Assembly: GCA_938084565.1 (NCBI GenBank)
Contig: CALKEU010000010.1
Location: 1-37,136 of the forward strand
DNA from: Candidatus Kapaibacterium sp.
GTDB lineage: Bacteria > Bacteroidota > Ignavibacteria > Kapaibacteriales > HRBIN21
Direction of reading: 5' to 3'
DNA length: 37,136 bases
This document shows positions 25,673-33,350 of the stretch, in pieces. How positions within the stretch are numbered: position 1 is the stretch's first letter; every line of letters starts with the position of its first letter. The position numbers were made by a program, and so were the translations under genes. The notes beneath the pieces were generated by a model that had not been told where the DNA came from, searched no databases, and was given only the letters and a program-made list of their open reading frames with translations.

Positions 25673-26609
25673 CATTGGGGCCACCCGAACCAAGCTCGGG
25701 CTTGTCCGTCTGCAGGATGCTCAGCTTGTGTGGCGGCAGATAGTGCCCACTCCACGCGAGGCTACAGCGGAGGCGTTCCTTGCATGGTTGCAGCGCACGA
25801 TTCGGGAAGCTCTCCAGGGAGCCGCCGTCGAGGGGATTGGGATCGGAATTGCGGGCTTCGTGGATCCGGAGGGAACTCTTGTGCACTCGCCGAACATGCC
25901 TCAACTGCAGCAACTCCCGCTGCAGAGGTGGCTCGGCGAACACTTTCCCTTCCCGGTGGTTGTGGACAACGATGCCAATGTTGCCGCCTGGGCCGAGTAT
26001 CGCCTGGGGGCAGCACAGGATGTGTCGGAGTGCTTGTATGTGACTGTGGGGACAGGGGTAGGCGGAGCACTCATCCTGGGTGGGCGGCTCTGGCGCGGGG
26101 TGCATGGTGGGGCGGGCGAGATCGGCCACGTAGTTGTCGATCTGACTGCATCGGAACATGCGGGGGTGCCCCCATTCCGCATCGGGGTTCTGGAGGAGTA
26201 TGTCGGACAGGCGGCTCTCCTACGGTGTGCACAGGGCATGGTAGCTCGCTACCCCGATTCCGTGCTGGCCTCGCGTCCGATCACGCTGGAGGCGCTGGCG
26301 GAGGCATACGGCGCCGGCGATGAGGCAGCTCGGGAATGCCTTGCCTGGGCAGCGTGGGTGCTGGGGCTCGGGCTTGTCTCAGCGTTGGCTCTCGTGGATG
26401 TTGAGGTGGCTGTGCTCGGAGGAGGAATCGTGGAGGCGTTTCCTGGCTTTGTCCCAGCAGTTCATGCGACAGTCCGGCATCGTGCCCTGCCTGCTCTGGC
26501 CAACCGTGTGCAACTCCGCAGTGCGCAGTTTGGCGTGTGGGCAGGAGTTCTCGGTGCAGCCTTGCTTGTAGGGGAATGTCCTACCAGTGGCGATACGCAC
26601 CATGCGTGA
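25656..26609 (+). CDS. ROK family sugar kinase (glucokinase-like)
   Basis: A 317-residue ROK protein. MVLGVDIGATRTKLGLV is the phosphate-1 loop. GIGIAGFVDPEGTLVHSPNMPQL, PFPVVVDNDANVAAWAEYRLGAAQDVSECLYVTVGTGVGGALILGGRLWRGVHGGAGEIGHVVVD contain the catalytic Asp (DNDAN) and the ROK signature with the GEIGH glycine/histidine. The usual zinc-binding CxCGxxGCxE motif after GEIGHVVVD is absent: the sequence continues LTASEHAGVPPFRIGVLEEYVG with no Cys, so zinc may not be bound. Substrate (glucose, mannose or other) cannot be fixed. The ATG at 25656 overlaps the FtsB-like gene; the frame is open 60 codons upstream but without ROK sequence. Confidence 0.85.
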   Translation: MVLGVDIGATRTKLGLVRLQDAQLVWRQIVPTPREATAEAFLAWLQRTIREALQGAAVEGIGIGIAGFVDPEGTLVHSPNMPQLQQLPLQRWLGEHFPFPVVVDNDANVAAWAEYRLGAAQDVSECLYVTVGTGVGGALILGGRLWRGVHGGAGEIGHVVVDLTASEHAGVPPFRIGVLEEYVGQAALLRCAQGMVARYPDSVLASRPITLEALAEAYGAGDEAARECLAWAAWVLGLGLVSALALVDVEVAVLGGGIVEAFPGFVPAVHATVRHRALPALANRVQLRSAQFGVWAGVLGAALLVGECPTSGDTHHA

Positions 26610-26982
26610 AGTGCTCTCCACGTCCAGAGCCCCTGCCCCAATTGGCCCGTATGTGCAGGGGATACGCGCTACAGGTACGCTCGTGTTTGTCTCCGGTCAG
26701 CTGGGTCTGACGCCCGATGGAGCCATGGCAGGAGAGGATATCCGGGCGCAGACACGCCAGGCGCTGCAGAATCTGGAGGCCATTCTCCAGAGCGCTGGCG
26801 CTCGTCTGGAGCACGTGGTCAAGACGACAATCTTCCTGCGCTCCCTGCAGGATTTTGCTGCCATGAATGAGGTGTACGCTGAGTTCTTCGGTGCCCACCC
26901 ACCTGCCAGGACGACCGTGGAGGTATCGGCGCTGCCGCGGGGAGCGCTGGTGGAGATTGAGGCCATCGCTGTGGTGCCGTAG
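26602..26982 (+). CDS. ridA: RidA family enamine/imine deaminase
   Basis: A 126-residue YjgF/YER057c/UK114 protein. MREVLSTSRAPAPIGPYVQGIRATGTLVFVSGQLGLTPDG, then LQNLEAILQSAGARLEHVVKTTIFLRSLQDFAAMNEVYAEFF and PPARTTVEVSALPRGALVEIEAIA. The catalytic Arg (PPARTTV) and the C-terminal Glu (EIEAIA) are present. RidA hydrolyses reactive enamine/imine intermediates from PLP enzymes such as serine/threonine dehydratases. An in-frame GTG at 26587 would add five residues; the ATG at 26602 gives the family's usual start, and both overlap the ROK kinase end. It ends 5 bp before the convergent M14 gene. Confidence 0.93.
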   Translation: MREVLSTSRAPAPIGPYVQGIRATGTLVFVSGQLGLTPDGAMAGEDIRAQTRQALQNLEAILQSAGARLEHVVKTTIFLRSLQDFAAMNEVYAEFFGAHPPARTTVEVSALPRGALVEIEAIAVVP

Positions 26983-26987
26983 AGCTG

Positions 26988-29354
26988 CTAAGGGAGGACG
27001 AGGCAAGCCCGGTGCCACTGCCGGTTCCCGTGGCGCAGCACGAGCTGGTAGGCTCCAGCACTGATGTGTGGCGGTATCGTCAGCGCCCCTATGCCCCCTG
27101 CTATGTGGAGCAGTGAGCGCAGAGAGCTCTGCCCGAGCACAGAGGTGAGCTCAAGTGTGCAGGGCCCGTCGAGAGGCTCTGGGAGTTGGAGGTAGAGCGT
27201 CTGTCCGGGCTTGATGGGCTGTGGGAAGAGCTGCAAGGGGACCCTCTCCTGCCGGGTGCTTACGCTGGATGGCTGGCGGGGCTGGAAGGTGAGCAGCCGT
27301 AGCTGTGCTACCGAAATTCCGGCAAAGTGGAGGGCAGGGTCGCTCAGGAGACCGATGCGGAGTCGTATGGACTGACCCGCAAAGGGGCTTACATCGCACC
27401 GCTGGGGATGCCAGAGAGGGAAATGCCCATCCCAGCCCCACAGACCCGCTTCTTGGCGGCTGCCGGGCAAGCCCAGACCCTGTTTCATCCGATCGGCCCT
27501 GAGCCGCTGCCAGGATGCGCCGCCGTCGGTGGAAATTTCTAAGGTGGCTACGTCATAGTTGGCCTCCACACTCCACCGGGCCCAGAAGTCCAGCACGGCT
27601 GAGCTTCCAGCCGGCAGAAGCAGTGGCGCCCGTAGTGTGGCATAGAGGGAGGCCGAATCGCGATATGTCCCCGCAGGGGCGCTGCTGAGGGTCCAGGCCA
27701 TGAGAGCAGAGTCGTAGACCACTCCCCAGCCGTCGAGCTCCCAGCGATGGGCATCCTCAGCTGAAACGAACAGGGGCAGAATGCTTGGGCGGCCCCAGCG
27801 GAGGGCACAGGTATCGCGATGGGTAACGCCGTCGTGGGTGATGAGGACTTCAAGCCGTAAGCTGTCCCCCTCCCGCCAAGAGGCCTGGGGTGGAAGCGCC
27901 CATAGGAGGCGGCGACACTCAGCTGGCCCGAGCGAGGGCAAGGAGAGCGTGAATTCCTCTGGAGGGCTGACCCCGTCGGAGAGGGGCTGTATGGAGACCG
28001 TGGCTGGACTTGAGGGGGCAGTCCCAATGTTGCAGCACTGTAGCCAGAAGGAGGGTGTGCTCTCCCACTGGGCACCGAAAAACAGTGGTCGGATATTGGC
28101 TCCGGCGCTCCAGGCTGCTTGCCGATTCAGCCAGAGGTTTTCCCGGGCCTGCGGGAGCAGGCGCTCTCGCGGTGGCCAGAAGCCGTCGACAATTGTCCCG
28201 ACCTCGGGAGTCATGGCGAGCACCTTTGGCTTCCCACCGTCGGTGGTGTCGTAGAACCAATCGTCGGAGACACCGCGGGCGGCGTAGCCCACCGTCTGCA
28301 GGTCACGGCCGGCCGAGTAGAGGTTCTCTCGCGTTGCAACGGCGGCAAAGAGCCGGTAGAGGAGGGAATCAGGCGTCTCCCTCTCGAGCGCTGAGAAGGG
28401 GTAGATGAGCAGATTGCTGTAGGTATGGTAGTGGAGTGCCAGGCGGAACCGATAGCGCTGGCACAGCGCTCGTATGGCCTGGAGTTCGGGCTCAGAGAAG
28501 GGGGCTGGTCCGCGGTACGTCTCTGCTTGTGGATTGAGAGAAGAGCCGTTGTTCGGGGCATCCCAGAAGGCCAGCGGCCCGTAGTTCCGATTGAGGTCTA
28601 CCCCGAAACTCCCATCGGGGTTGGGACGGCGGTTCTTCCGCCACATGCCGCCTCCGTTGGGGCGGCGGCTCTCGTTGAAGGCATAGCCATCGGGATTGAC
28701 AACGGGGACCACGTACAGGAGGCGTTGCTGCAAGAGGGCACGTGCCTCGGGGTGGCCGGCGGCAGCCTGTTCCAGCAGCCACCAGAGGAAGTACACCAGC
28801 ACGGTTACACTGCCGGGCTCCCGTGCGTGGTGGAGTGCCGTATAGAGGACTGCTGGTAAGGTATCCGGGCGGTGCCCCAGCGAGAAGCGGTAGCCCAGGA
28901 GGGGGCGCCCCTCCACGGAGAAGCCCAGCGTGTCGGGGCCGGCCACAGCCTGCGGGAAAAACTGCTGCATGCGGGCAAATTCCTCGTAGATCTCCTCCAG
29001 CCGATAGAACCCACCCATGCTGCCGAAGCGGAAAGAGCGCGGGTCGGAGGCTGTGCGAGGGGGCTCGGAGCTGAGCCGTAGCCGCTCGGCAGCAAAGTCC
29101 TCCATATCGGGGATGAGCACCTCCACGGCCACTCCCCGGGACCGGAGAGAGTCGACGCCCCAGGCCGGTAGAACGGTCTCAACTCCGGAGGGTGTCCACC
29201 GCATGGCGTGGTCATCGGCCCCCATGTCCCAGAGAAGCTGTGGGGCTACCTCCCCAGCAATGCGGACATACGCATATACTGTAGACGGCGGCACAAAGCT
29301 CGGCTGTGCTCGAAGGGCAAAGCCTATCACAAGGATCCCCCAGAGGACGGGCAT
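26988..29354 (-). CDS. Secreted M14 zinc carboxypeptidase with C-terminal T9SS-like sorting domain
   Basis: A 788-residue secreted peptidase. MPVLWGILVIGFALRAQ is a signal peptide. The M14 domain (about 110-410) has the zinc motif HAREPG (about 176-181, HxxE), NPDGYAFNESRRPNGGG and KNRRPN with DLNRNYG, LALHYHTYSNLLIYPFS (the zinc His) and TPEVGTIVDGFWPPRE (catalytic Glu). A beta-rich region (about 440-700) follows. The last ~75 residues (LFPQPIKPGQTLYLQL ... ISAGAYQLVLRHGN) look like a T9SS type A sorting domain with PQP in place of the usual PNP. It would cleave C-terminal residues from peptides outside the cell. The ATG at 29354 has AGGGAGA seven bases before it and overlaps the rsmG TGA (TGATG); an ATG six bases upstream is possible. 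Confidence 0.87.
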   Translation of the reverse strand: MPVLWGILVIGFALRAQPSFVPPSTVYAYVRIAGEVAPQLLWDMGADDHAMRWTPSGVETVLPAWGVDSLRSRGVAVEVLIPDMEDFAAERLRLSSEPPRTASDPRSFRFGSMGGFYRLEEIYEEFARMQQFFPQAVAGPDTLGFSVEGRPLLGYRFSLGHRPDTLPAVLYTALHHAREPGSVTVLVYFLWWLLEQAAAGHPEARALLQQRLLYVVPVVNPDGYAFNESRRPNGGGMWRKNRRPNPDGSFGVDLNRNYGPLAFWDAPNNGSSLNPQAETYRGPAPFSEPELQAIRALCQRYRFRLALHYHTYSNLLIYPFSALERETPDSLLYRLFAAVATRENLYSAGRDLQTVGYAARGVSDDWFYDTTDGGKPKVLAMTPEVGTIVDGFWPPRERLLPQARENLWLNRQAAWSAGANIRPLFFGAQWESTPSFWLQCCNIGTAPSSPATVSIQPLSDGVSPPEEFTLSLPSLGPAECRRLLWALPPQASWREGDSLRLEVLITHDGVTHRDTCALRWGRPSILPLFVSAEDAHRWELDGWGVVYDSALMAWTLSSAPAGTYRDSASLYATLRAPLLLPAGSSAVLDFWARWSVEANYDVATLEISTDGGASWQRLRADRMKQGLGLPGSRQEAGLWGWDGHFPLWHPQRCDVSPFAGQSIRLRIGLLSDPALHFAGISVAQLRLLTFQPRQPSSVSTRQERVPLQLFPQPIKPGQTLYLQLPEPLDGPCTLELTSVLGQSSLRSLLHIAGGIGALTIPPHISAGAYQLVLRHGNRQWHRACLVLP

Positions 29355-30028
29355 CAGCATTCTCCCTGTTCTGTGAGTCGGCATACGACGAGGAGTTTCT
29401 GGTTCTGCTCAAACCACGGCGCACCTTGGAGCTGGAGACGATGGACCGTAGCCTGCAGCGTTGGGAAGAGGGTCGAGGCTGCGTTTAGTTCGCCGGCGAT
29501 ATCCCCGCCCTTATAGGCCACGAGCATACCTGTGGGCTTGAGCAGGGGGCAGGCCCACTGGAGCAGCCTGGGCAGCGGGGCAACGGCTCGGGCGAATGCG
29601 CAGTCGAAAGCGCGCTGGTATGCCGGATCAGTTGCAAGCTCCTCAATGCGGGCACGCTTGACCTGGAGGTGGGGGAGCCCCGTATGGGCCGCAAAGAGGG
29701 CCACCAGCCGGGCTTTCTTCGCCACAGCCTCTACGAGCAGCATGTGCACATCTGGCCGCGCAATGGCCAGAGGAATACCCGGCAATCCCCCGCCGGTGCC
29801 AATATCGATGCAACGGGCCTTCGGCGGGAGCGTAATGTACTTGAGGGCCGCCAGCGCATGCAGGATGTGGCGCTCGTAGAGATGCTCAATGTCCTTGCGT
29901 GAGATTAAGTTGATGCGCTCGTTCCAGTACCGTAGCTCCCGCCCATAGCGCTCGAGCGCCTTCAGCTGCTGGGCTTCGAGCACAATGCCATTGGCTGCGC
30001 AGATGGTCCACAGCTGTGCCAGATCCAT
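29354..30028 (-). CDS. rsmG: 16S rRNA (guanine(527)-N(7))-methyltransferase RsmG
   Basis: A 224-residue SAM-dependent methyltransferase, also called GidB. LKALERYGRELRYWNERINLISRKDIEHLYERHILHALAAL is the family N-terminus; CIDIGTGGGLPGIPLAIARPDVHMLLVEAVAKKARLV holds the SAM-binding motif I (IGTGGGLPG). CAFARAVAPLPRLLQWACPLLKPTGMLVAYKGG completes the core. It methylates G527 of 16S rRNA. The ATG at 30028 gives the family length; the frame is open about 40 codons upstream over a low-complexity Arg/Ala-rich stretch. It follows the FmdB-type gene by 46 bp and overlaps the M14 start by one base. Confidence 0.95.
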   Translation of the reverse strand: MDLAQLWTICAANGIVLEAQQLKALERYGRELRYWNERINLISRKDIEHLYERHILHALAALKYITLPPKARCIDIGTGGGLPGIPLAIARPDVHMLLVEAVAKKARLVALFAAHTGLPHLQVKRARIEELATDPAYQRAFDCAFARAVAPLPRLLQWACPLLKPTGMLVAYKGGDIAGELNAASTLFPTLQATVHRLQLQGAPWFEQNQKLLVVCRLTEQGEC

Positions 30029-30074
30029 AGCGCCCTCGGCCGTGGCACTCGGGCGAGGGCCGCCGGCAGAGGAG

Positions 30075-30347
30075 CTACTCCTGTTCGGAGGCGTTGCTCG
30101 CGCTGCTCGAGCTCGTCTCTGCCTTCTCCGCTGTGGAGCCTTTGCGCGCATAGTCGGTGATATAGAAGCCGCTCCCCGTAAAGATGAAGCCTACATTGCG
30201 GCTCAGGAGACGTCGGACGCGCCCCCTTCCTTTGGTAGGCTGCTCGCATACATCGGCAGGACAGCTCTCCAGCGGAGGCTGTGTCATGGACTGCAGGTAT
30301 TCGAAGCGCTTCCCGCACGTCTGACAGACGTACTCATAGATCGGCAT
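30075..30347 (-). CDS. FmdB-type zinc ribbon protein
   Basis: A 90-residue protein. MPIYEYVCQTCGKRFEYLQSM is the characteristic FmdB/CxxC_CxxC_SSSS start with the first Cys pair (CQTC). The second knuckle reads ESCPADVCEQ near residue 30, with an extra residue relative to the standard CPxC spacing. VRRLLSRNVGFIFTGSGFYITDYA follows, also conserved. The acidic/serine-rich tail (SSSSASNASEQE) is typical. FmdB proteins are putative regulators of unclear function; a DNA-binding role is inferred only from the zinc ribbon. The start lies inside the end of trpS (14-bp overlap), so translation is probably coupled. Confidence 0.88.
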   Translation of the reverse strand: MPIYEYVCQTCGKRFEYLQSMTQPPLESCPADVCEQPTKGRGRVRRLLSRNVGFIFTGSGFYITDYARKGSTAEKAETSSSSASNASEQE

Positions 30348-31389
30348 GGCTCGAGTCCTCCATAGCAATACGGACACCTTCCACGTACGGAGCTTGGGGG
30401 AGGAAGCCCATGCGATCGTAGACGAGCCGGAGGGTCTGCTGAGCCCGAGCTCGGGCACGTTCGGCTCCGTGAGCCAGAAGGCTCAAAAGGTAGCCGCTGT
30501 CGCGCTGCAACCGCTCGAATTCCTCACGAATCGGGCGGAGGAACTCAATGAGCGCCTCGGTCAGCGCTGCTTTGAGCTCAGCATAGCCGGCTCCGGCAAA
30601 TTCCTGTTCGATATCGGCAATACTCTTGCCCGTGGCAATGTGGTAGAGCACCATAAGGTTGCTCAGCCCAGGCCGATTCTGCTCATCGTAGCGCACCTCA
30701 CGCCCGGAGTCCGTGACAGCACGCCGGATCTTCCGCCGGATGGCCTCCGGAGAGTCGGTCAGAAAGAGCACGGCGTTCTCGTTCGGATCCGATTTGGACA
30801 TCTTCTTCCGCGGCTCCTGCAGGCTCATGATCTTGGCCCCAAGGGGTGGAATGTAGGGTTCCGGGACGCGGAAGGTCGTCCCGTAATAGTGGTTGAACCG
30901 TTCAGCAAGATTGCGTGTCAGCTCCAGATGCTGCTTCTGGTCGGCTCCCACGGGGACCAGATCGGCCTGATACAGGAGAATGTCGGCCGCCATGAGAATC
31001 GGGTACGCAAAGAGCCCAACATTGACGTTGTGGCGATGCTGGGCGGATTTCTCCTTGAACTGCGTCATGCGGCTACATTCCCCCATACCCGTCAGGCATG
31101 CCAGCACCCAGCTCAGCTGCGTGTGTTCGGGAACGTGTGATTGGACGAAGAGCACACTCTGCTGCGGATCAATACCGCAGGCCAGGAAGAGCGCAGCTGT
31201 CTCCAATGTCCGCTGCCGCAGCTCGGCCGGATCCTGGCGAACGGTGATCGCATGGAGGTCGGCGATCATGAAGTAGCACTCGTGACTCTGCTGCAGAGAT
31301 ACCCAATTGCGTAGGGCGCCCGTATAGTGCCCGATTGTCAACCGCCCCGAAGGCTGAATCCCGCTGAGGATGACTGGGCGCTGCTCCAT
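30334..31389 (-). CDS. trpS: Tryptophan--tRNA ligase
   Basis: A 351-residue class I aminoacyl-tRNA synthetase of the bacterial TrpRS type. VILSGIQPSGRLTIGHYTGALRNW contains the HIGH-type motif (IGHYTG, about residues 16-21). FAYPILMAADILLYQADLVPVGADQKQHLELTRNLAERFN is the tryptophan-binding region. PRKKMSKSDPNENAVLF gives the KMSKS loop (near 195). Length matches the family (about 330-350). The ATG at 31389 is preceded by AGGAAGGAG, a strong Shine-Dalgarno sequence, so the longer frame to 31449 is not used. A 79-nt nested palindrome (31472-31550) lies between tRNA-Val and this gene. No Trp-codon-rich leader peptide was noticed. Confidence 0.96.
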   Translation of the reverse strand: MEQRPVILSGIQPSGRLTIGHYTGALRNWVSLQQSHECYFMIADLHAITVRQDPAELRQRTLETAALFLACGIDPQQSVLFVQSHVPEHTQLSWVLACLTGMGECSRMTQFKEKSAQHRHNVNVGLFAYPILMAADILLYQADLVPVGADQKQHLELTRNLAERFNHYYGTTFRVPEPYIPPLGAKIMSLQEPRKKMSKSDPNENAVLFLTDSPEAIRRKIRRAVTDSGREVRYDEQNRPGLSNLMVLYHIATGKSIADIEQEFAGAGYAELKAALTEALIEFLRPIREEFERLQRDSGYLLSLLAHGAERARARAQQTLRLVYDRMGFLPQAPYVEGVRIAMEDSSHADL

Positions 31390-31471
31390 GCTGCTCCTTC
31401 CTGAGAGACACACGCCACTGACTGGCAACGTGCTACGGGGACGAACCATTTGCCTGCTCTATTGCGCAAAG

Positions 31472-31550
31472 GGAGCGATAGGGGTGGGGGCAAGAGAAGA
31501 GGGGGATTCGGCGGCGAAAGATCTCTTGGGGGGCAGACCCCTATCGCTCC
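31472..31550. repeat. 79-nt nested inverted repeat with G-runs between tRNA-Val and trpS
   Basis: GGAGCGATAGGGGT (31472-31485) is perfectly inverted as ACCCCTATCGCTCC (31537-31550). Inside lie CAAGAGA (31491-31497) with TCTCTTG (31522-31528), and TTCG-GCGG-CGAA (31507-31518). This forms a long stem-loop in three nested steps, 14, 7 and 4 bp. On the plus strand the unpaired parts are purine-rich with runs of 4-6 G, so a G-quadruplex is a competing structure. The stem starts 4 bases after the tRNA 3' end. Only TTT follows the stem on the minus strand, so it is not a standard intrinsic terminator. It may be a processing or termination signal, a leader element of trpS, or a small mobile repeat. 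Confidence 0.75.
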
Positions 31551-31553
31551 GTG

Positions 31554-31628
31554 TGGTCGCTGGTGGATTCGAACCACCGACCTTCCGCGTGTGAAACGGA
31601 CGCTCTGGACCAACTGAGCTAAGCGACC
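31554..31628 (-). tRNA. tRNA-Val (anticodon CAC)
   Basis: Folds as a complete cloverleaf on the minus strand: acceptor GGTCGCT/AGCGACC (7 bp), D stem GCTC/GAGC, anticodon stem TCCGT/GCGGA (last pair T-G) with loop TTCACAC giving anticodon CAC (codon GUG), variable AGGTC, T stem GGTGG/CCACC with TTCGAAT loop. Discriminator is A. The next bases are CAC, so the 3' CCA is not encoded and must be added by the Cca enzyme. A TATTTTTG box lies 14 bases upstream. Confidence 0.95.
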
Positions 31629-31641
31629 AGCAGAGCGTCCG

Positions 31642-31649
31642 CAAAAATA
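31642..31649 (-). promoter_or_regulatory. Bacteroidota-type -7 box (TATTTTTG) for tRNA-Val
   Basis: TATTTTTG on the minus strand, identical to the serS and pyk boxes, ends 14 bases before the first tRNA base. The predicted start near 31635 leaves a 5' leader of about 7 nt. trpS may be transcribed from here as well, since no other match was seen between them. Confidence 0.55.
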
Positions 31650-31664
31650 CGGATTGGCCACCTT

Positions 31665-32285
31665 TTAGGCGGGCGCAAGGCGGAGTACGCAGGAGAGCCG
31701 CAGGAAGCGCTCCCGCTGCGGTTCGGGGCGCACCAGAATGAGGCGGATACTGAGCAGCCAGCGGGGGCGTGAGCCGGCTCTACTGCGCACCAGTGCACAT
31801 CGCAGGCGGGCGTTGGGCAGAGGAGGCTGCCCACGCTGCCAATGCCACATACGGCGGGCAACGACCCCATTGTTTGCCTCCCAGAGAGTCAGCCGCAGGG
31901 AGCGCACCGCCGCCAGATCTTCGCTCTCCTCCCCGCCGCGCAGCCCATCGAGCACAAGCTCTGCCGTGTCGAGCCATAACCGCCGTTGCGGAGGAGGCTC
32001 TGTCGAGACAATCCGAAGGCGCAGACGGAGTGTCTCCAGCCCCGCTGCCGTGTCCAGCACTGCTTCATCGACCTCAGCAGCATACCCCAACCAGCGGAAT
32101 TCTTCGCCCTCTGGCATCTGCCTGAGCTCTGCATTCAGCTCTACGGTCTCTTCCACGGTCAGCTCAATGGAGCGCTTCCGGGGGACTACCTCTCGCTCCG
32201 TCGGTAATTCGACCGGCGAGACGCAGGAGCCCACGGCCAGCAGCCCCGCACCGAGGACGACTCTACCGACCAAGCGTGATACCAT
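31665..32285 (-). CDS. Predicted lipoprotein of the sigma/anti-sigma operon
   Basis: A 206-residue protein. MVSRLVGRVVLGAGLLAVGSC is a lipoprotein signal with an AVGSC lipobox. The mature part is beta-rich (RSIELTVEETVELNAELRQM, LETLRLRLRIVSTEP, RLWLDTAELVLDGL, LRLTLWEANNGVVARRMW, RPRWLLSIRLILVRPEPQRERFLRLSCVLRL), suggesting a sandwich fold. No family was recognised. Its ATG overlaps the anti-sigma-like gene by 23 bp, so it is the third gene of a sigma, anti-sigma, lipoprotein operon. A partner or sensor role for that system is inferred from context only. Confidence 0.6.
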   Translation of the reverse strand: MVSRLVGRVVLGAGLLAVGSCVSPVELPTEREVVPRKRSIELTVEETVELNAELRQMPEGEEFRWLGYAAEVDEAVLDTAAGLETLRLRLRIVSTEPPPQRRLWLDTAELVLDGLRGGEESEDLAAVRSLRLTLWEANNGVVARRMWHWQRGQPPLPNARLRCALVRSRAGSRPRWLLSIRLILVRPEPQRERFLRLSCVLRLAPA

Positions 32286-33339
32286 AGCTCAGCCCCGCCT
32301 TTCGACTGACGAACCAGGTGCCATCGACCCGATAGCCCAAGAGGCTCCCTTCGAGCCCAACGAGGGCATGAGCGGAAGCCCCCAGCGGCACAGATGTTCC
32401 AAGCCACAGCTTCCCCACCGGGCCGATGAGTGTGGCGGCAACCGTGAAGCGAAGCTCGGCTGTTAGCCCCGAAGGCGTAGAGGCCATGCTCCACCAGTAA
32501 CTCGGCCCCGCCCACAGCAGTGTCGGACGCTGCCGATAGAGGACCCCATCGCGGGTGGAGAATTCCTGTGAGAAGGCCTCACTGCCAATCTCGAGCCCAA
32601 CGGCATGCCCGGGAGCCAGCGGGGTCCAGACCCCAAGGGCTACGTCGCGCAGCCCTATTGGACCCCGACTCGGCAGTGCAACGTCCGGCCAGCTGTACTC
32701 CCATGCGCCGAGCGAGCGCAGAGAGAAGAACAGCGGCGGGCTCTCCCGGTACGGCACAGCGTTTGGCGCCTTCGGCAGCGGCACAGGGCGGCTGTCGGCC
32801 GTGGGAGAAGGCAGCGGGAGCAGACGCGGCTCGGCCAACGTGAGCGCAGGACCGGCAGTGCTCGAGAGCACGGGCTCTGAAGCCACGGCCGTGGGTTGCC
32901 CCTGCGGCTCCGATGACACCCTCGATGGGGCTGCCGGTGGAGTGCTCGGAATGTGGGGCCGTACCTCAGCCGGGGTCGGAGCCGCAAAGGGCTGCTGGAC
33001 GGGCTCCGGCAGATGCGCTCTGCCCAGCAGCAGAAAGCCCACCACGGCAAGCCCAGCCCCGCCGATTGCTCCCAAGAGGGCAGCAACCCAGAGGTAGGGA
33101 TGCCGCCACAGTGGCCGCCGCTGCGTCAAGCCCAGCTGCTCGAGGAGGGCCTCCTGCACGGACGCCGATGGCGGTTCAGGCTCCTGGCGCAGCAGCCGAT
33201 TGAGCACCACAAGCTCCCGAAATGCCGCTCGGAGCTCCTCTTCGGTTGCTAACCGCCAGAAGAGCTCCTCCTCTTGCTCGATCGGCAGCTCCCCCTCGAG
33301 CAGTTCGTGTAATCGCTGTAGGTACTCCTGGCTCTTCAT
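32263..33339 (-). CDS. Anti-sigma-like membrane protein with beta-rich C-terminal domain
   Basis: A 358-residue protein. The N-terminal ~70 residues (YLQRLHELLEGELPIEQEEELFWRLATEEELRAAFRELVVLNRLLR) are helical and resemble the cytoplasmic part of anti-sigma factors (an acidic -LEGEL-x(n)-L/A-x- pattern), but have no HxxxCxxC zinc site and no Cys. A membrane segment spans about 83-105 (LWVAALLGAIGGAGLAVVGFLLL). A Pro/Ala/Ser-rich linker runs to about 195. The remainder (196-358) is beta-rich with barrel-like strands (HAVGLEIGSEAF, GLTAELRFTVAATLI, AHALVGLEGSLLGYRV, AGLSYGITLGR). It directly follows the ECF sigma gene, overlapping or abutting its end. The ATG at 33339 (GAGGG eight bases upstream) is preferred to a GTG at 33354 that overlaps the sigma stop. 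Confidence 0.65.
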   Translation of the reverse strand: MKSQEYLQRLHELLEGELPIEQEEELFWRLATEEELRAAFRELVVLNRLLRQEPEPPSASVQEALLEQLGLTQRRPLWRHPYLWVAALLGAIGGAGLAVVGFLLLGRAHLPEPVQQPFAAPTPAEVRPHIPSTPPAAPSRVSSEPQGQPTAVASEPVLSSTAGPALTLAEPRLLPLPSPTADSRPVPLPKAPNAVPYRESPPLFFSLRSLGAWEYSWPDVALPSRGPIGLRDVALGVWTPLAPGHAVGLEIGSEAFSQEFSTRDGVLYRQRPTLLWAGPSYWWSMASTPSGLTAELRFTVAATLIGPVGKLWLGTSVPLGASAHALVGLEGSLLGYRVDGTWFVSRKAGLSYGITLGR

Positions 33340-33350
33340 GGGAGGATCCC

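Noticed and set aside
29354-30028. Whether rsmG (gidB) marks an adjacent replication origin
   Set aside because: rsmG often sits near oriC, but here it is in a trpS/M14 operon, with no gidA, parA/B, dnaA or box cluster beside it; the box cluster is 16 kb away.
31472-31550. Intrinsic terminator of tRNA-Val
   Set aside because: Stem is long and only three T residues follow on the transcribed strand, so the usual hairpin plus U-tract is not met.
31390-31553. trpS attenuator or T-box leader
   Set aside because: No leader peptide with tandem Trp codons and no T-box sequence were seen; only the nested palindrome is supported.
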